From positions 62,234,501 to 62,298,500 of the forward strand of contig CM075651.1 in NCBI GenBank assembly GCA_037953625.1: 64,000 nucleotides of DNA, read 5' to 3'. Positions 43,207 through 56,449 of the stretch are shown one piece after another. The stretch comes from Crotalaria pallida. Taxonomy: Eukaryota > Streptophyta > Magnoliopsida > Fabales > Fabaceae. Both the position numbers and the translations under genes were made by a program. The notes beneath the pieces were generated by a model that saw only the letters and a list, made by a program, of their open reading frames with translations, was not told where the DNA came from and ran no database searches. The stretch's first letter is position 1; every line of letters starts with the position of its first letter.

Positions 43207-46200
43207 CTAGACTTCTTGACGTTTCACCGTCATCGTCCTCCCCTAATGCAATCTCCTCCTGAGTATCCGCAGATACCCATGGTTCCTTCCTCTCCACTAC
43301 TTCGCACTCTCATACCTCACCGCGTATGTCTTTTAAAGTCTTTTATTTTGTTTTTAGTTAACCTAAGGTCGGCCCATCCTTCGCGCAACCCTTCAATGAG
43401 TCCCGACCACTAACTTTGCACAACCTTTCTCTCATCAGTTCTCACATAGCACAAAGCTAGGATCACATCAATAAACTCGTATCTCATTTCATTTCACCAT
43501 CCTTCTCAAAAAAATCTTATTTCATAAAAATCTTATTTCGCAAACTTTCTCAAAATCCTTTTTTACAAATTTCTCAAAATCTCGTTTGGTAATATTTTTC
43601 AAAAGAAGTCTCGCTTCATCTACTTTTCTCAAAACACTTTTATAAACTTTCTGAAAATTTCACATCATGAGCTTTCACAAAATCATTTTTCAAAACTTTC
43701 TTAAAAATCTTGTTTCATCAAGTTTCTAAAAATCTTCTTTCACAACTTTTCACAAAATTTCCTTTCAAAAACTTTTCTGAAAATACTCCTTATAATTTTC
43801 CTCAAAAACCTCTTTTCAAAAACCTTTAAAAGAAAATCTCTTTTCATAAGCCTTTTGAAAAATCTGTTTTCACAAACCCTTTTCAAAAATCTCCGTTCAC
43901 AAATCTTTTCGAAAATCTCTTTTTCAAAAATCTTTTCAAAAATCTCTTTTCAAAAACCTTTTTCAAAAATCGCGTATTTGGGCTGAGCGCTAATGGAGGA
44001 GCAAGCTCAACTCAACACTAGTCTCTTTCCCAAAAACAAAATCAAAGGAGCCAATCAAGCTCCACTCAAATCACATCTCACCTTCATGACGACATTACTC
44101 TTCCCAGCTCTGGCTCATTCTCGACATTATCATTTGTTTTTCCCAATCTCAATCCTTTATCTCTTTTCTAATCAATCTCTTATCCTTCACCATTATTCCA
44201 TTCTTATTATATCTTTATTTCCAACGACTTACTTATTTCATTTTTATTTTCAGGGCGTAACAAACGTCCATCAGCCGTTTACTCATTTTAATCAACATCA
44301 TTAGGCATAATTAAATAAATAATAAAAGCATGCTATCAACATACACACATCACACAATAACAATGTGGTCGTCGGCACCTTCGTATAAGTGGCCACACAA
44401 CACAAACAATTGCCACTTATACTACTGACTCTGAACCACTTAGTTCCGATCTTTGAGATGATACGGAATGTCCTAATAAATCACCTAACTACCACGGTGT
44501 CTTAGGAAAGCTTCTCTCTCACCTGGGGTCCAACGATTAATTAAGTACCGTCACCTCGGATCCTTTCTGCTGTCGGCTTCCCAAATCCCTCGTCTTTCAA
44601 ATTCCTCGTACTAAATAAAATACATTCACGTTATTATTATTATGGAAATCTTTCTCCATAACTTAGACACTTCTCATTCCTCGTATTAAATAAAACACAC
44701 TTACGTGTATTAAGAAAATCTTTCCTTAGTTCGTGACACTTTTCGTTCTTAATCGAAAGACTTAAAACACCATGGTTTTATCAAAACAATTCCCATATTT
44801 TCTAGCACTTTAAATATTTTTTTAAAACCATTTGAAAACATTTAATAAAATGATTTAAATCAATTTATTTGGTTGCTGGTCCATTTTGGACAGCACCTTA
44901 AACATGTTCGAAAACACCGAAAAAAATTCATCGTTTTCAATCCGGCTTTTCTTAAATCAAATAGCACTTGAAAACTTTAATTTAAATCACTTGAACACAT
45001 TTTCAAAATTAAGAAACAATTATAAATAATTCTGGACAGCAAAGAATTATTTTATAAAAATCATTTTGATAAAACCCCGAAAACATCGTGAAAACACTTT
45101 TCGCTTTAAATAATTCTTTAATTTAAAATTATTACTTTAAAACTCAAGTTTTCGTCATAAAACAAATTTTGGACAGCCATAAACACAATTTAAAAATCTC
45201 AAAAAAAAAAAAACAAATGGAACTATCTTAAAACCAATTAATTTCAAAACCACTTTCACATTCACATACTTTTCAAACATCAACTAACACATAAACAACA
45301 AGCAACACTTCACCAAGCCTATAACCAATTAAATCAACATCAAGGCAAATATACAACTCACAAATAATTTATTTTCACAAAACAAAACACTTAGTCATGC
45401 ATATATTCACAAACCAAATTGAATCAAGATTTAAACCAAACATATTCATATTTGTTTTTTTTCTTTAAACAACTTAAATCCCTTTTCAAGAATCATTATA
45501 TAAATTTGTTTTCATGCAACTAAATTTCTTAGACTCACTTATATTACATGACCGAATATAATCAAGGAAAACAAGTCAAACATCACAAATTTAAATCACA
45601 TAAATCAACTTGATTTATTTTAAACTCTTAAATTCTATTTTCTTTTTCATGCAACAAAATTATTTACTCTTTCTTTTATTCTTACCCGAATGAACATACC
45701 CACACATATATTCATTTAAACACAATACTTTTCCCGAAATCATTTAATTTATTTATTTCCCTTATCTTTAATTAAAAACCGAATAGGATTTAGGTGTTCA
45801 CAACAAAATTTCAAATAATTTAATTTAACACTATTTCACAAAACACACCTATTGTTTTTATGTCATTTCATTGAAAAGGAATCCTAGTCTATCTAGTATG
45901 TGTAGGCCGAATATCCTCATGATCATAACAAGGTTTTTAGTTCACTTTTTCAACATGCAACATTAAAGTCATGAATCAAACCATGCACCCTTTTCACACC
46001 AAACTCTAAAAATATCATTTCCTTAGATCAAGTTTTCATTCTAATTTTTCATGCATGTACTAAAAATCTTTGAATCAAGAAAAATCAATCATGCATGTAT
46101 CTCTTATGAAAATCAAAACATGACTTCTTGATTTCTAAGCCTAGACCGAATACCTCATCACCAAAAATTAAGATTCAACTTCAAATCTTCATCATGCATG

Positions 46201-47995
46201 AACATAGAACATAGATCAAGACCAAATCACTTTTCAAAAGCTCATTTCTTTTGGTCCTTTTGCCAAAACCGTGATGATCATTAAAGAAAATTAGATCTTT
46301 TTTGGTTCAAAGATCACATGCAAAGTACAAGATCAAAGCTTTTGTTTGAAAATCACATGTTTGACTCAAGATTAAAACTTTTTCAAGGATCCAGGCAAAA
46401 ATCAAAGCTTTTTAAAGATCAAGTTCAAAGGTTAAACATTTTAACATCTCAAATCAAATTTCATAAACATAAAATTAACATGTAACCACTTAAATCAAAT
46501 TAAAAAGCATCAAGACCTACACTTTTAATTATGGCTGAATTGTAGAGTTCTTGATTTAGTGTTTTATAAGTTCATTTTAAATCTTAAAAATTCAAGATCA
46601 AGGCACAATCAACACATGCATGCACTCAAATCAACCAAAAAACTAACATGCAACACCAAAAGTTTTAACTTTATTATTAAGCAAGTTTAGAGCACTCATT
46701 CACTCATCAAATAAACTCATAAACACTTCACAAATCACGGTTTTAACAAGGAATTTAAACATGCAAAGAGACTTTACTTTAGATCCACAAAATTTTCAAC
46801 AAGTCTTTAGATCTAGAAGATTTAGCTTGGAAAACTTTAAGATCTTCCATGAAAAACTTAATTGAGTTATGAAGTCCGTTGATTAGAGATTTACAAGTTA
46901 TTTTGAGTCTTAAAGATCCAAGATCAAGCAATAATAAGACTTAGAAAATTAACATGCAAAGAAAGAAAAAGAGGAAAATCACAAAATCAAAAGAAAGAGC
47001 CTAAACTATTACAATTTCTTCATGATCTTCGAAGTACCCACCAAGGAAAGTTGGTCTTCTAACTTCTAAGGTCTTGAATCTCCAAGGAAAGGCTTAGGTT
47101 TTGGTTTTGATCTCTCCTTCTTCTTCCTTCTTTCTCACGGCCTCTTTCTCTTTTTCTCTATGTGTTGAGAGCTTTGATATTTGCTTTCAACAAATGTGTT
47201 TGGAAAGTGAATGGGAATGAGAGAAATGAATGGGAAGTGGGTGAAAGGAAGTAAGGGTTGTGGCTTATATAATCAACTCATGTTCTTCCTCTTTTGACCT
47301 TGTGGGTTTCGGCCATGGGTGTAAATGGGAGGGGTAGTTTTGGCTATTCAAGATTTTGCATGGGTGGAGATTATCAATCCTAAGGGGACAATAAGGAGTG
47401 AATCAAGGGACTAGGTTCCTTTAGGCTTAATTACCCATTAGTTTCTAGTTAGGGTTTTCTACTAACTTAGTGTGGTCATGGTTAGAACTTGGTCCATTTG
47501 GTTCCTTGCCCAACACTTAGAAAATTCTAGGCTCATATACACACATCCATGCGCCACACACACACATATGCACATACACATATACATTCATACATGCATT
47601 ATATTTTTATTTTTCCACTAATTAAATTTCTATTTAATCCTAAGCATATTCATATGCATCCATGCACACATAACATACACGTATACATATTCATACACGT
47701 AGCACATATATATACACACATAGAAAATAGATCTTTTTCTCATAAAATGACTCACACATAAAAGTCACAATTTCCTTTAAAACATAAAAATGTCAAGTAC
47801 ATAAATCTTTTCTAAAAACTCAATTTCTCAACTCTTAACAGTTTGTTCATGAAAATCCTTTCTTTAAAGTCACTCTTTACTTTAAAACGTGAATTAGGAG
47901 GATTAGTTAAGAAAATACCCCTTTCAAAACACTTTTCCCAAAAATAATTATCTCTAGTATTTTAAATTAATACGAGGAATTTGCGAGGTGTTACA

Positions 47996-49273
47996 TTCTC
48001 CCCAACTTAAAGATTTCTCGTCCCCGAGAAATACGTGAAGGATTGGGCAGCAGGGCACAAAATCCCCACGTCGCTTTGATTCACATAAGAGCACTCTCCT
48101 TTTCGCGTTGTAGTCGTATTCCTTTTTGCTGGCCTAATTCACCTTGTCGTGCTCCTCATTCGTGGCTTTTAGACGAAGAAGTCGCACTTGTACAACCGTT
48201 TGCGTGTCGAATCGGGTTAAGTCCAACGGACTAACCGAAGAAGATGTCCCTCCCTTAGCTGATCGTCGTCACAGAAGTCCAACCATAGGTACGGACTTAG
48301 GGAAAAATCAAGCAAGGAAAAATTCACACATCTCCAAAAATAGGGGGGGTTCCTCATAAAATCCTTAAATATTCGCTATTCTCTACAACCTGGGTTCTCA
48401 CAAGAATTACTCCTTCCTCCAGTTCTCTTTCTAACCCTAAGGTTTTCGTCTATCATTTCTCTAACTTAAGGGAATTCTATTACAACTTTAGGCTTACTTA
48501 CTTCCTCAAACAACCTCAATTTCCTCCTCAGATCCATCCTAGACATCAATCAAGCCTATCACTTTTATCATCTAAACCTCTAGTTAGGGTATAAGACAAT
48601 TCTAATCCTCAAATTTTCCTAAAAATTCTTCTAAGAACCGGTAACATACGCCTCTTTTCCTCCTTGTGACTCCCCAACTTCGATCAAACTTAAAACTAAT
48701 TCCACGGTGATCTTATATCCTCACTTAATTTAAGCCATTTATACTTCCTTAATTGTTCAAGCCTAAATTATCTAGGTAACTACGACACTTCTAACTCCAC
48801 AATTTGGACTAAACAGTCTCAAATAAGATTGGTAAGGCTACAGGTTGATAGTAAGGCTCATGAAGAAAAGGTTCAATGTTTAACAACATCAACTGTTTTG
48901 TTGAAGCAATTCAACAAACACGGGGATTCAGGGATAACATCCTATGTCCTTTAAAGGCATTAACTATCCTTGTACAAAAGGCATACTAAGAGTGACAAAC
49001 TTAAGTCTTACAGGCATTAACAGAATATCATAGGGTATGGGGTCTTAGTCTTAGAATCTATTCACTGTCTACCCCTTCAAGCCACAGAACCATCAGGTTT
49101 CTTAGACTATTACGGTCGATTCTAAGCCATAAACCAAGTCTCATGTCCTAAGAGACGAAAGCTTAACCCTATAAAATAAGGCCACTAAGGATTACCATAA
49201 GCTTTGATACCATAAGCCCATGTAAGCCCATGCTTAAGGCCACTAAGGATTACCATAAGCTCTGATACCATTC
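47996..49273 (-). other. Interior of the family B element
   Basis: At the left is the inverted polypurine tract (TTCTCCCCAACTT, 47996-48008) and TTTCTCGTCCCCGAGAAATACG, the usual pre-LTR signature of this clade. The rest is T/C-rich with no frame above 71 codons and no gag, protease or polymerase motif. At the right are duplicated primer-binding sites. Confidence 0.75.
49165..49270 (-). other. Primer-binding site and its tandem duplicate
   Basis: GCTCTGATACCA at 49259-49270 (minus strand TGGTATCAGAGC) lies three bases from the LTR. A second copy with one change, GCTTTGATACCA, is at 49201-49212. Each is preceded by AGGCCACTAAGGATTACCATAA, so a ~58-base unit has been duplicated. Confidence 0.85.
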
Positions 49274-49650
49274 TGTAACAGCCCGATTTTTGTAACTCAA
49301 AAGTAACCAACCTTTATCCATTTATGTTGCAGAAATGAGGCCAATTTTTTTTTAATAAAACAATGTTGGAGTGTTTGAAAATGTTATTGTAAAGTCATTG
49401 ATGTTCTTCAACACTCTCTTTCGAAAACCGAGTTGTTACCAAAAATCTGTTTTCATAAAAACTGTCGTTTTCATAGAAGAACTTGGTTCCAAATCATCTT
49501 GACAGTTTTCAAAAACTTTACATGAGTTACTTTGCAAAAGATGTATTTCGTCAGTCAGTTTAAAGCTTAGCTCGATTACATAAATGGTTCATGGCTCGGT
49601 AATCCTTACTTCAAAACATTCATAACAAATCTAATCTAATAACACTATCC

Positions 49651-50043
49651 TTAAACCATTCTATTGAAAACGATCAGATGAAGTTCCTTCTTCTTCTTGC
49701 GTTCTCTCCTAGCCCTCGAGGATGATGCCCTTCTTGTTGTTGTCCCCTCATTGCTAATGGATTCCAACTCCGCTCCATTGAGAAGGGAAGAGTTCCTCCG
49801 GGTCTTGTACCGAAACTTCTCTGTGTAGTTCCTATATCCTTGTACGGTGACTTGCCCCAAGTGCGGCTCCAGGTTAGCTCCACTGAGTAGAAGTTCTGGA
49901 TCGGAAATCACGATCTGGGAATAGCCGATCCACACCCAGCCGTATGGGGTACGCTTCCATCCTCTTCCATACTTACTCCATGTGGTGACCTCCATGCAAT
50001 ACTCCATCTGCCCGTTGAGATACCAGCAGCACCGATATGCCAA
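49651..50043 (-). CDS. Conserved ORF in LTR B, right copy
   Basis: Near-identical to 42139-42531, with a handful of replacements (for example RARRERKKKK, IVISDPE-L). The DPEH motif reads DPEL here. It again lacks an upstream ATG in frame. Together the three copies keep about 130 codons open. Confidence 0.33.
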   Translation of the reverse strand: MAYRCCWYLNGQMEYCMEVTTWSKYGRGWKRTPYGWVWIGYSQIVISDPELLLSGANLEPHLGQVTVQGYRNYTEKFRYKTRRNSSLLNGAELESISNEGTTTRRASSSRARRERKKKKELHLIVFNRMV

Positions 50044-50638
50044 CGAACAGGAGAGAGTAAGAAATCCGAACGACGCATCGTAGACGGTGTGGGATTACGA
50101 TAGGCAAGATACCAGGACCAAACAAACACACAATACAATATAAAAGCACACAACAACCAAACATATTATTGACAACATTATCATTATTATCTTATATTAT
50201 TAGCATTATTGTTATCCTCTTTCATTTCCTTCTTACTTTCACATCTTATGAACATTCTTTCCTTTTCTCATTCATTTCCATTTCATCACTATATTTTCTT
50301 TTCCTCCAGTCTTATCAATTCATAACCTCTGGTAATTGGGGAGTGTTAAAATATCCTCAAAGTATTCATTTCGATCTCGGCTATCACTCACGTCTACATC
50401 TCCTCGGTCATCCACCCAACCTAGTCGGAAGCAAACAAGAGTACAGGACCTTTACCGTGCGGGCACGACAGCTGTCTCACAAACAATTGGCCCCAAGCCA
50501 GGAGGACTCAGCCTCAAATCATATCATATCAATTCATATATATATACTCAAGGCACATTGTCTCAAACTCACAGTGGCAATCAAAATGCCCCACTCCAAT
50601 CCCTCTCACTGTTCAAGATTTGCAATCTAGGGGGCGAC

Positions 50639-50740
50639 AATATATTTCTAGTGGGCCCGCAGAACTTACCACGGCATTGGACCCAGTCCCTACCACGTTC
50701 GTATGCCACATGTGGAGTTCGTTTTGCCTAGAAACATACT
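50639..50740 (-). other. Long stem-loop, copy in the right B LTR
   Basis: AATATATTTCTAG (50639-50651) faces CTAGAAACATACT (50728-50740). The two non-Watson-Crick positions are both A-C on plus and U-G on minus. The inner GCAGAAC/GTTTTGC pairing has one plus-strand G-T. Confidence 0.65.
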
Positions 50741-53700
50741 CTAGACTTCTTGACGTTTCACTGTCATCGTCCTCCCCTAATGCAATCTCCTCCTGAGTAT
50801 CCGCAGATACCCATGCTTCCTTCCTCTCCACTACTTCGCACTCTCATACCTCACCGCGTATGTCTTTTAAAGTCTTTTATCTTGTTTTTAGTTAACCTAA
50901 GGTCGGCCCATCCTTCGTGCAACCCTTCAATGAGTCCCGACCACTAACTTTGCACAACCTTTCTCTCATCAGTTCTCACATAGCACAGAGCTGGGATCAC
51001 ATCAATAAACTCGTATCTCATTTCATTTCACCATCCTTCTCAAAAAAATCTTATTTCATAAAAATCTTATTTCGCCAACTTTCTCAAAATCCCTTTTTAC
51101 AAATTTCTCAAAATCTCGTTTTGTAATATTTTTCAAAAGAAGTCTCGTTTCATCTACTTTTCTCAAAACACTTTTTATAAACTTTCTGAAAATTTCACCT
51201 CATGAGCTTTCACAAAATCATTTTTCAAAACTTTCTTAAAAATCTTGTTTCATCAAGTTTCTAAAAATCTTCTTTCACAACTTTTCACAAAATTTCCTTT
51301 CAAAAACTTTTCTGAAAATACTCCTTATAATTTTCCTCAAAAACCTCTTTTCAAAAACCTTTAAAAGAAAATATCTTTTCATAAGCCTTTTCAAAAAATC
51401 TCTTTTCACAAACCCTTTTCAAAAATCTGCGTTCACAAATCTTTTCGAAAATCTCTTTTTCAAAAATCTTTTCAAAAATCTCTTTTCAAAAACCTTTTTC
51501 AAAAATCGCGTCTTTGGGCTGAGCGCTAATGGAGGAGCAAGCTCAACTCAACACTAGTCTCTTTCCCAAAAACAAAATCAAAGGAGCCAAGCTCCACTCA
51601 AATCACATCTCACCTTCATGACGACATTACTCTTCCCAGCTCTGGCTCATTCTCGACATTATCATTTGTTTTTCCCAATCTCAATCCTTTATCTCTTTTC
51701 TAATCAATCTCTTATCCTTCACCATTATTCCATCCTTATTATATCCTTATTTCCATCAACTTACTTATCCCATTTTTATTTTCAGGACGTAACAGACGTC
51801 CATCAGCCGTATACTCATTTTAATCAACATCATTAGGAATAATTAAATAAATAATAAAAGCATGCTATCAACATACACACATCACACAATAACAATGTGG
51901 TCGTTGGCACCTTCGTATAAGTGGCCACACAACACAAACAATTGCCACTTATACTACTGACTCCGAACCACTTAGTTCCGATCTTTGAGATGATACGGAA
52001 CGTCCTAATAAATCACCTAACTACCACGGTGTCTTAGGAAAGCTTCTCTCTCACCTGGGGTCCAGCGATTAATTGGGTACCGTCACCTCGGATCCTTTCT
52101 GCTGCCGGCTGCCCAATCCCTCGTCTTTCAAATTCCTCGTACTAAATAAAATACATTCACGTTATTATTATTATGAAAATCTTTCTCCATAACTTAGACA
52201 CTTCTCATTCCTCGTATTAAATAAAACACACTTACGTGTATTAAGAAAATCTTTCCTTAGTTCGTGACACTTTCCGTTCTTAATCGAAAGACTTAAAACA
52301 CCATGGTTTTATCAAAACAATTCCCATATTTTCTAGCACTTTAAATATTTTTTTAAAACCATTTGAAAACATTTAATAAAATGATTTAAATCAATTTATT
52401 TGGTTGCTGGTCCATTTTGGACAGCACCTTAAACATGTTCGAAAACACCGAAAAAAATTCATCGTTTTCAATCCGGCTTTTCTTAAATCAAATAGCATTT
52501 GAAAACTTTACTTTAAATCACTTGAACACATTTTCAAAATTAAGAAACAATTATAAATAATTCTGGACAGCAAAGAATTATTTTATAAAAATCATTTTGA
52601 TAAAACCCCGAAAACATCGTAAAAAAACTTTTCGCTTTAAATAATTCTTTAATTTAAAGTTATCACTTTAAAACTCAAGTTTTCGTCATAAAACAAATTT
52701 TGGACAGCCATAAACACAATTTAAAAATCTCAAATAAATCAAATGGAACTATCTTAAAATCAATTAATTTCAAAACCATTTTCACATTCACATACTTTTC
52801 AAACATCAACTAACACATAAACAACAAGCAACACTTCACCAAGCCTATAACCAATTAAATCAACATCAAGGCAAATATACAACTCACAAATAATTTATTT
52901 TCACAAAACAAAACACTTAGTCATGCATATATTCACAAACCAAATTGAATCAAGATTTAAACCAAACATATTCATATTTGTTTTTTTTTCTTTAAACAAA
53001 TTAAATCCCTTTTCAAGAATCATTATATAAATTTGTTTTCATGCAACTAAATTTCTTAGACTCACTTATATTACATGACCGAATATAATCAAGGAAAACA
53101 AGTCAAACATCACAAATTTAAATTACATAAATCAATTTGATTTATTTTAAACTCTTAAATTCTATTTTCTTTTTCATGCAACAAAATTATTTACTCTTTC
53201 TTTTATTCTTACCCGAATGCACATACCCACACATATATTCATTTAAACACAATGCTTTTGCCAAAGTCATTTAATTTATTTATTTCCCTTATCTTTAATT
53301 AAAAACCGAATAGGATTTCGATGTTCACAACAAAATTTCAAATAATTTAATTTAACACTATTTCACAAAACACACCTATTGTTTTTATGTCATTTCATTG
53401 AAAAGGAATCCTAGTCTAGCTAGTATGTGTAGGCCGAATATCCTCATGATCTTAACAAGGTTTTTAGTTCACTTTTTCAACATGCAACATTAAAGTCATG
53501 AATCAAACCATGCACCCTTTTCACACCAAACTCTAAAAATATCATTTCCTTAGATCAAGTTTTCATTCTAATTTTTCATGCATGTACTAAAAATCTTTTA
53601 ATCAAGAAAAATCAATCATGCATGTATCTCTTATGAAAATCAAAACATGACTTCTTGATTTCTAAGCCTAGACCGAATACCTCATCACCAAAAATTAAGA

Positions 53701-55841
53701 TTCAACTTCAAATCTTCTTCATGCATGAACATAGAACATAGATCAAGACCAAATCACTTTTCAAAAGCTCATTTCTTTTGGTCCTTTTGTAACACCCCGA
53801 TTCGGCAACTTGAAAATTTAAACTAAAATAGTGAAAATTAGGGCCAAATTTTTTTTTACAAGTGTTATGCATACGTGAGAACACTTAGTATTTCAAAACA
53901 TAGTTACGTTAAAAACCCGTGTACTCACATCACATAAACCTTTCAAGTTCCAAACTGAGATGTCACAGGACACCGCGCCTTGAAACCTGTTTTCCAAAAC
54001 CTTATTTAAAACATAGCCCAATTACTTGTATCAAAATATCAGTACAAAATAAAACAATTGCCGAGGTACGGTATGGTAGAGCCAAGTAACTAAGAACTTA
54101 CAGTGGATTACCGTCCTCCAGGGGAATTCCTAGCTTCTAGTCTTGCACGCTAAAACCATCGATCTGTCTTCTTGTCATGGCAGCCCAAGCTCTCGGTCCA
54201 CAAGTATAGTTGTCGCCCTCAGCCATCTCCGGAGTCTCACTTTCGAGCGTTGTCCGGTACTCGTTCCTTTTTGCCGGGATGCAGATGCATCACTACACGC
54301 CATACTACCTACCGGTTGCAATATCAACAATTGTCGATACGACAACACGGTAGGAGAGAGTCAGTGTTCCGAACACTAACGGGTTGACCTTGCGGTCTCG
54401 GGTAAATTCAAAATAAAGATCAACAAATGAAACAACATGCAATGCACATAGCACATATGATTCACATAGAATAAAACATCTCAGAAAACACATCAGTACT
54501 ATCATACTTAACTACTGGATTTATTAACACTCTTACAACACGTTCTCAAAATCTTTCTCACGAGTTTTCACAACTTATCTCCATTCCAAAAATCCTTCCT
54601 TATCCTCTCATTCCATGCTTTGCAATTCAATATACTCTTAGTTGAAACATCTTTGTGTTTTTAAGTTTTATTATGTCAGATAGCATCAATGATGAGGGGG
54701 ACACATCATTGAACTCACACACGTCTACATCTCCTCGGCCAACCACCCAACCTAGTCGGAAGCAAACAGGAGTACAGGACCTTTACCACGCGGGCACGAC
54801 AGCTGTCACACAAACAAATGGTCCCTGACCAGGAGGCCCAGCCTCAATAATATCAAAACATGGCATGCTCTCAGCGGCAATCACAAATGCCCCGTTCCAG
54901 TCCCTCTCACTGTTCCTGAACTGCCATAGGGGTGACAGCACTATTGTAACAACCTATTTCGTTTTATCTATTTTGAAAATATGGATTTGAAAATTTCTTT
55001 TTAATTAAAATACTTATTATAATTTTTTTTTCCGGAAAATCGGACAGAGTCCCCTCTGTTTTTCCGACTTTCCTAAAATTTAGTTTTGACCTGCAACCTG
55101 TTTAAAACAGTTTTCAATGACATCCAGGCAGCCAGATATAATATATAGCATATTTAAACTCTTTTGACATTAAATAATAAAGTAGAACTTTTAAACTTTG
55201 CTAATAAAACTAAATACCCCGGGCCACTAATTTTCCAAAATACACATTGGAAAATACTTACATAATACGTAATTATACAAAATACATAGAATACTCAAAT
55301 GTGGCCCGGTTTGACTCAGAATAATAATAAGACTCGATTTCACACTTCCTGTGGGAAGTGTGCTCCTGCTCAGCCTCAATGTCTGCAATGCTCAACCTAT
55401 ACCTGTAGTGTTTGTAAGGGTGAGAATTGCACGAACTAGTAATGCATAATACATGCCAAGTCATACACAATTAGCAATTAACCAAATAATGCAAACATAT
55501 CATGCTATCCACTGCAAACACAAACATCTCCAATTATTCGCATTTTCTAATTAATGTCAATTCCTATTCTATTTTCGCTCACTTAACTTCCTACCCTCAC
55601 TTAAACTTAGACCCTCAATTTCCTATTCCATTCCTACTTTTTACTCTCAATCTTCCTATTTTATCATGTTATCTAATTCTAATCTCAATTTCTCATTCCT
55701 CCAACTCATCCATCACCTTCTCAACTTTCTTCTTTTTATTTCTTTTTATTTCATTCTCTTTTCAGTTCATTCCTTTCATTTCATTCTTTTCATTTCTTTT
55801 TACTTTTTCGGGATCTTTGTGGTTTCACAATTGCGTTCCCC

Positions 55842-56160
55842 AGTCATTCAGAGGATACGTCTTACGGATGCGTACGGATCCCCAAAGGCCGCACGTCTAA
55901 CTCAACCACTGCGCACTCTGCCAAGGCGGCTTACGTTTCCTGCACCCGAGAGCGTGTCTTACACGGCCAAAATGCCACAAAATCCTTGGCTATGCGAGTT
56001 TTCCACTGCGTTCCCCAGTCTTTCAGAGGATACGACTTACTGATGCGTACGGATCCCCAAAGGTCGCACGACTAACTCAACCCTTGCACACGTTCCAGCC
56101 AGCGATTTATTGCAGGTGTTGAGCACCCGACTTATTGCACCCCACCGTGTGTCTTACAGG
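55842..56160. repeat. Imperfect repeat region with TTAC-centred units
   Basis: Two copies of a ~75-base unit starting GCGTTCCCCAGTC (about 55842 and 56009) differ by matched changes: ACGTC in both halves of the first, ACGAC in both halves of the second. Between them are smaller hairpins such as CGTGT-CTT-ACACG (about 55944-55956). Confidence 0.65.
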
Positions 56161-56225
56161 ATCCAAATCGCATACCAATATTCTGTTTTTCTTTTTTTTT
56201 TATTCTTTTTCCTTTTTCTTTTTAA

Positions 56226-56449
56226 TCGACACGCCTTACCAGGCTCGCATCGATGCCGATACGCCTTACCAGGCTCGCACCGGACTTCCATTTTCCTTTT
56301 TAATCGACACGCCTTACCAGGCTCGCATCGATGTCGATACGCCTTACCAGGCTCGCACCGGACTTCCATTTTCCTTTTTAATCGACACGCCTTACCAGGC
56401 TCGCATCGATGCCGATACGCCTTACCAGGCTCGCATCGGACTTCCATTT
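56226..56449 (-). repeat. Three 78-base tandem units, each with two GCCTTACCAGGC hairpins
   Basis: Each unit has two copies of CGCCTTACCAGGCTCGC (inner stem GCCT/AGGC). The first is framed by ATCGA/TCGAT and the second by CCGA/TCGG or CCGA/CCGG. They occupy the same relative place in this LTR as the CTCCACCAAATCG hairpins in the other E LTRs. Confidence 0.85.

Larger units (their letters stand above)
42087..47995 (-). repeat. 3' LTR of the family B element
   Basis: Ends GCGAGGTGTTACA at 47995, beside the inverted polypurine tract. The first ~325 bases (equivalent to 49274-49598) are missing at the left because a C fragment lies there. Regions: ORF (42139-42531), conserved block, stem (43105-43206), TTTTCAAAA-rich repeat tract (43490-43980), AT-rich stretch with ACCGAAT words (45500-46700), and CA-rich end (47520-47720). 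Confidence 0.9.
42087..53787 (-). mobile_element. Family B non-autonomous LTR element with very long LTRs
   Basis: Minus orientation. The 5' LTR is on the right (49274-53787, interrupted at 53788), the interior spans 47996-49273, and the 3' LTR is on the left (42087-47995, interrupted at 42087). The two LTRs are nearly identical where they overlap. The interior is only 1,278 bases and has no gag or pol, so the element fits the large-retrotransposon-derivative (LARD) type. Confidence 0.85.
49274..53787 (-). repeat. 5' LTR of the family B element, inner part
   Basis: Starts TGTAACAGCCCG as in the solo LTR at 12430 and runs parallel to 42087-46260. It is cut at GTCCTTT (53787), where LTR C is inserted; the remaining ~1.7 kb should lie beyond the window. 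Confidence 0.92.
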
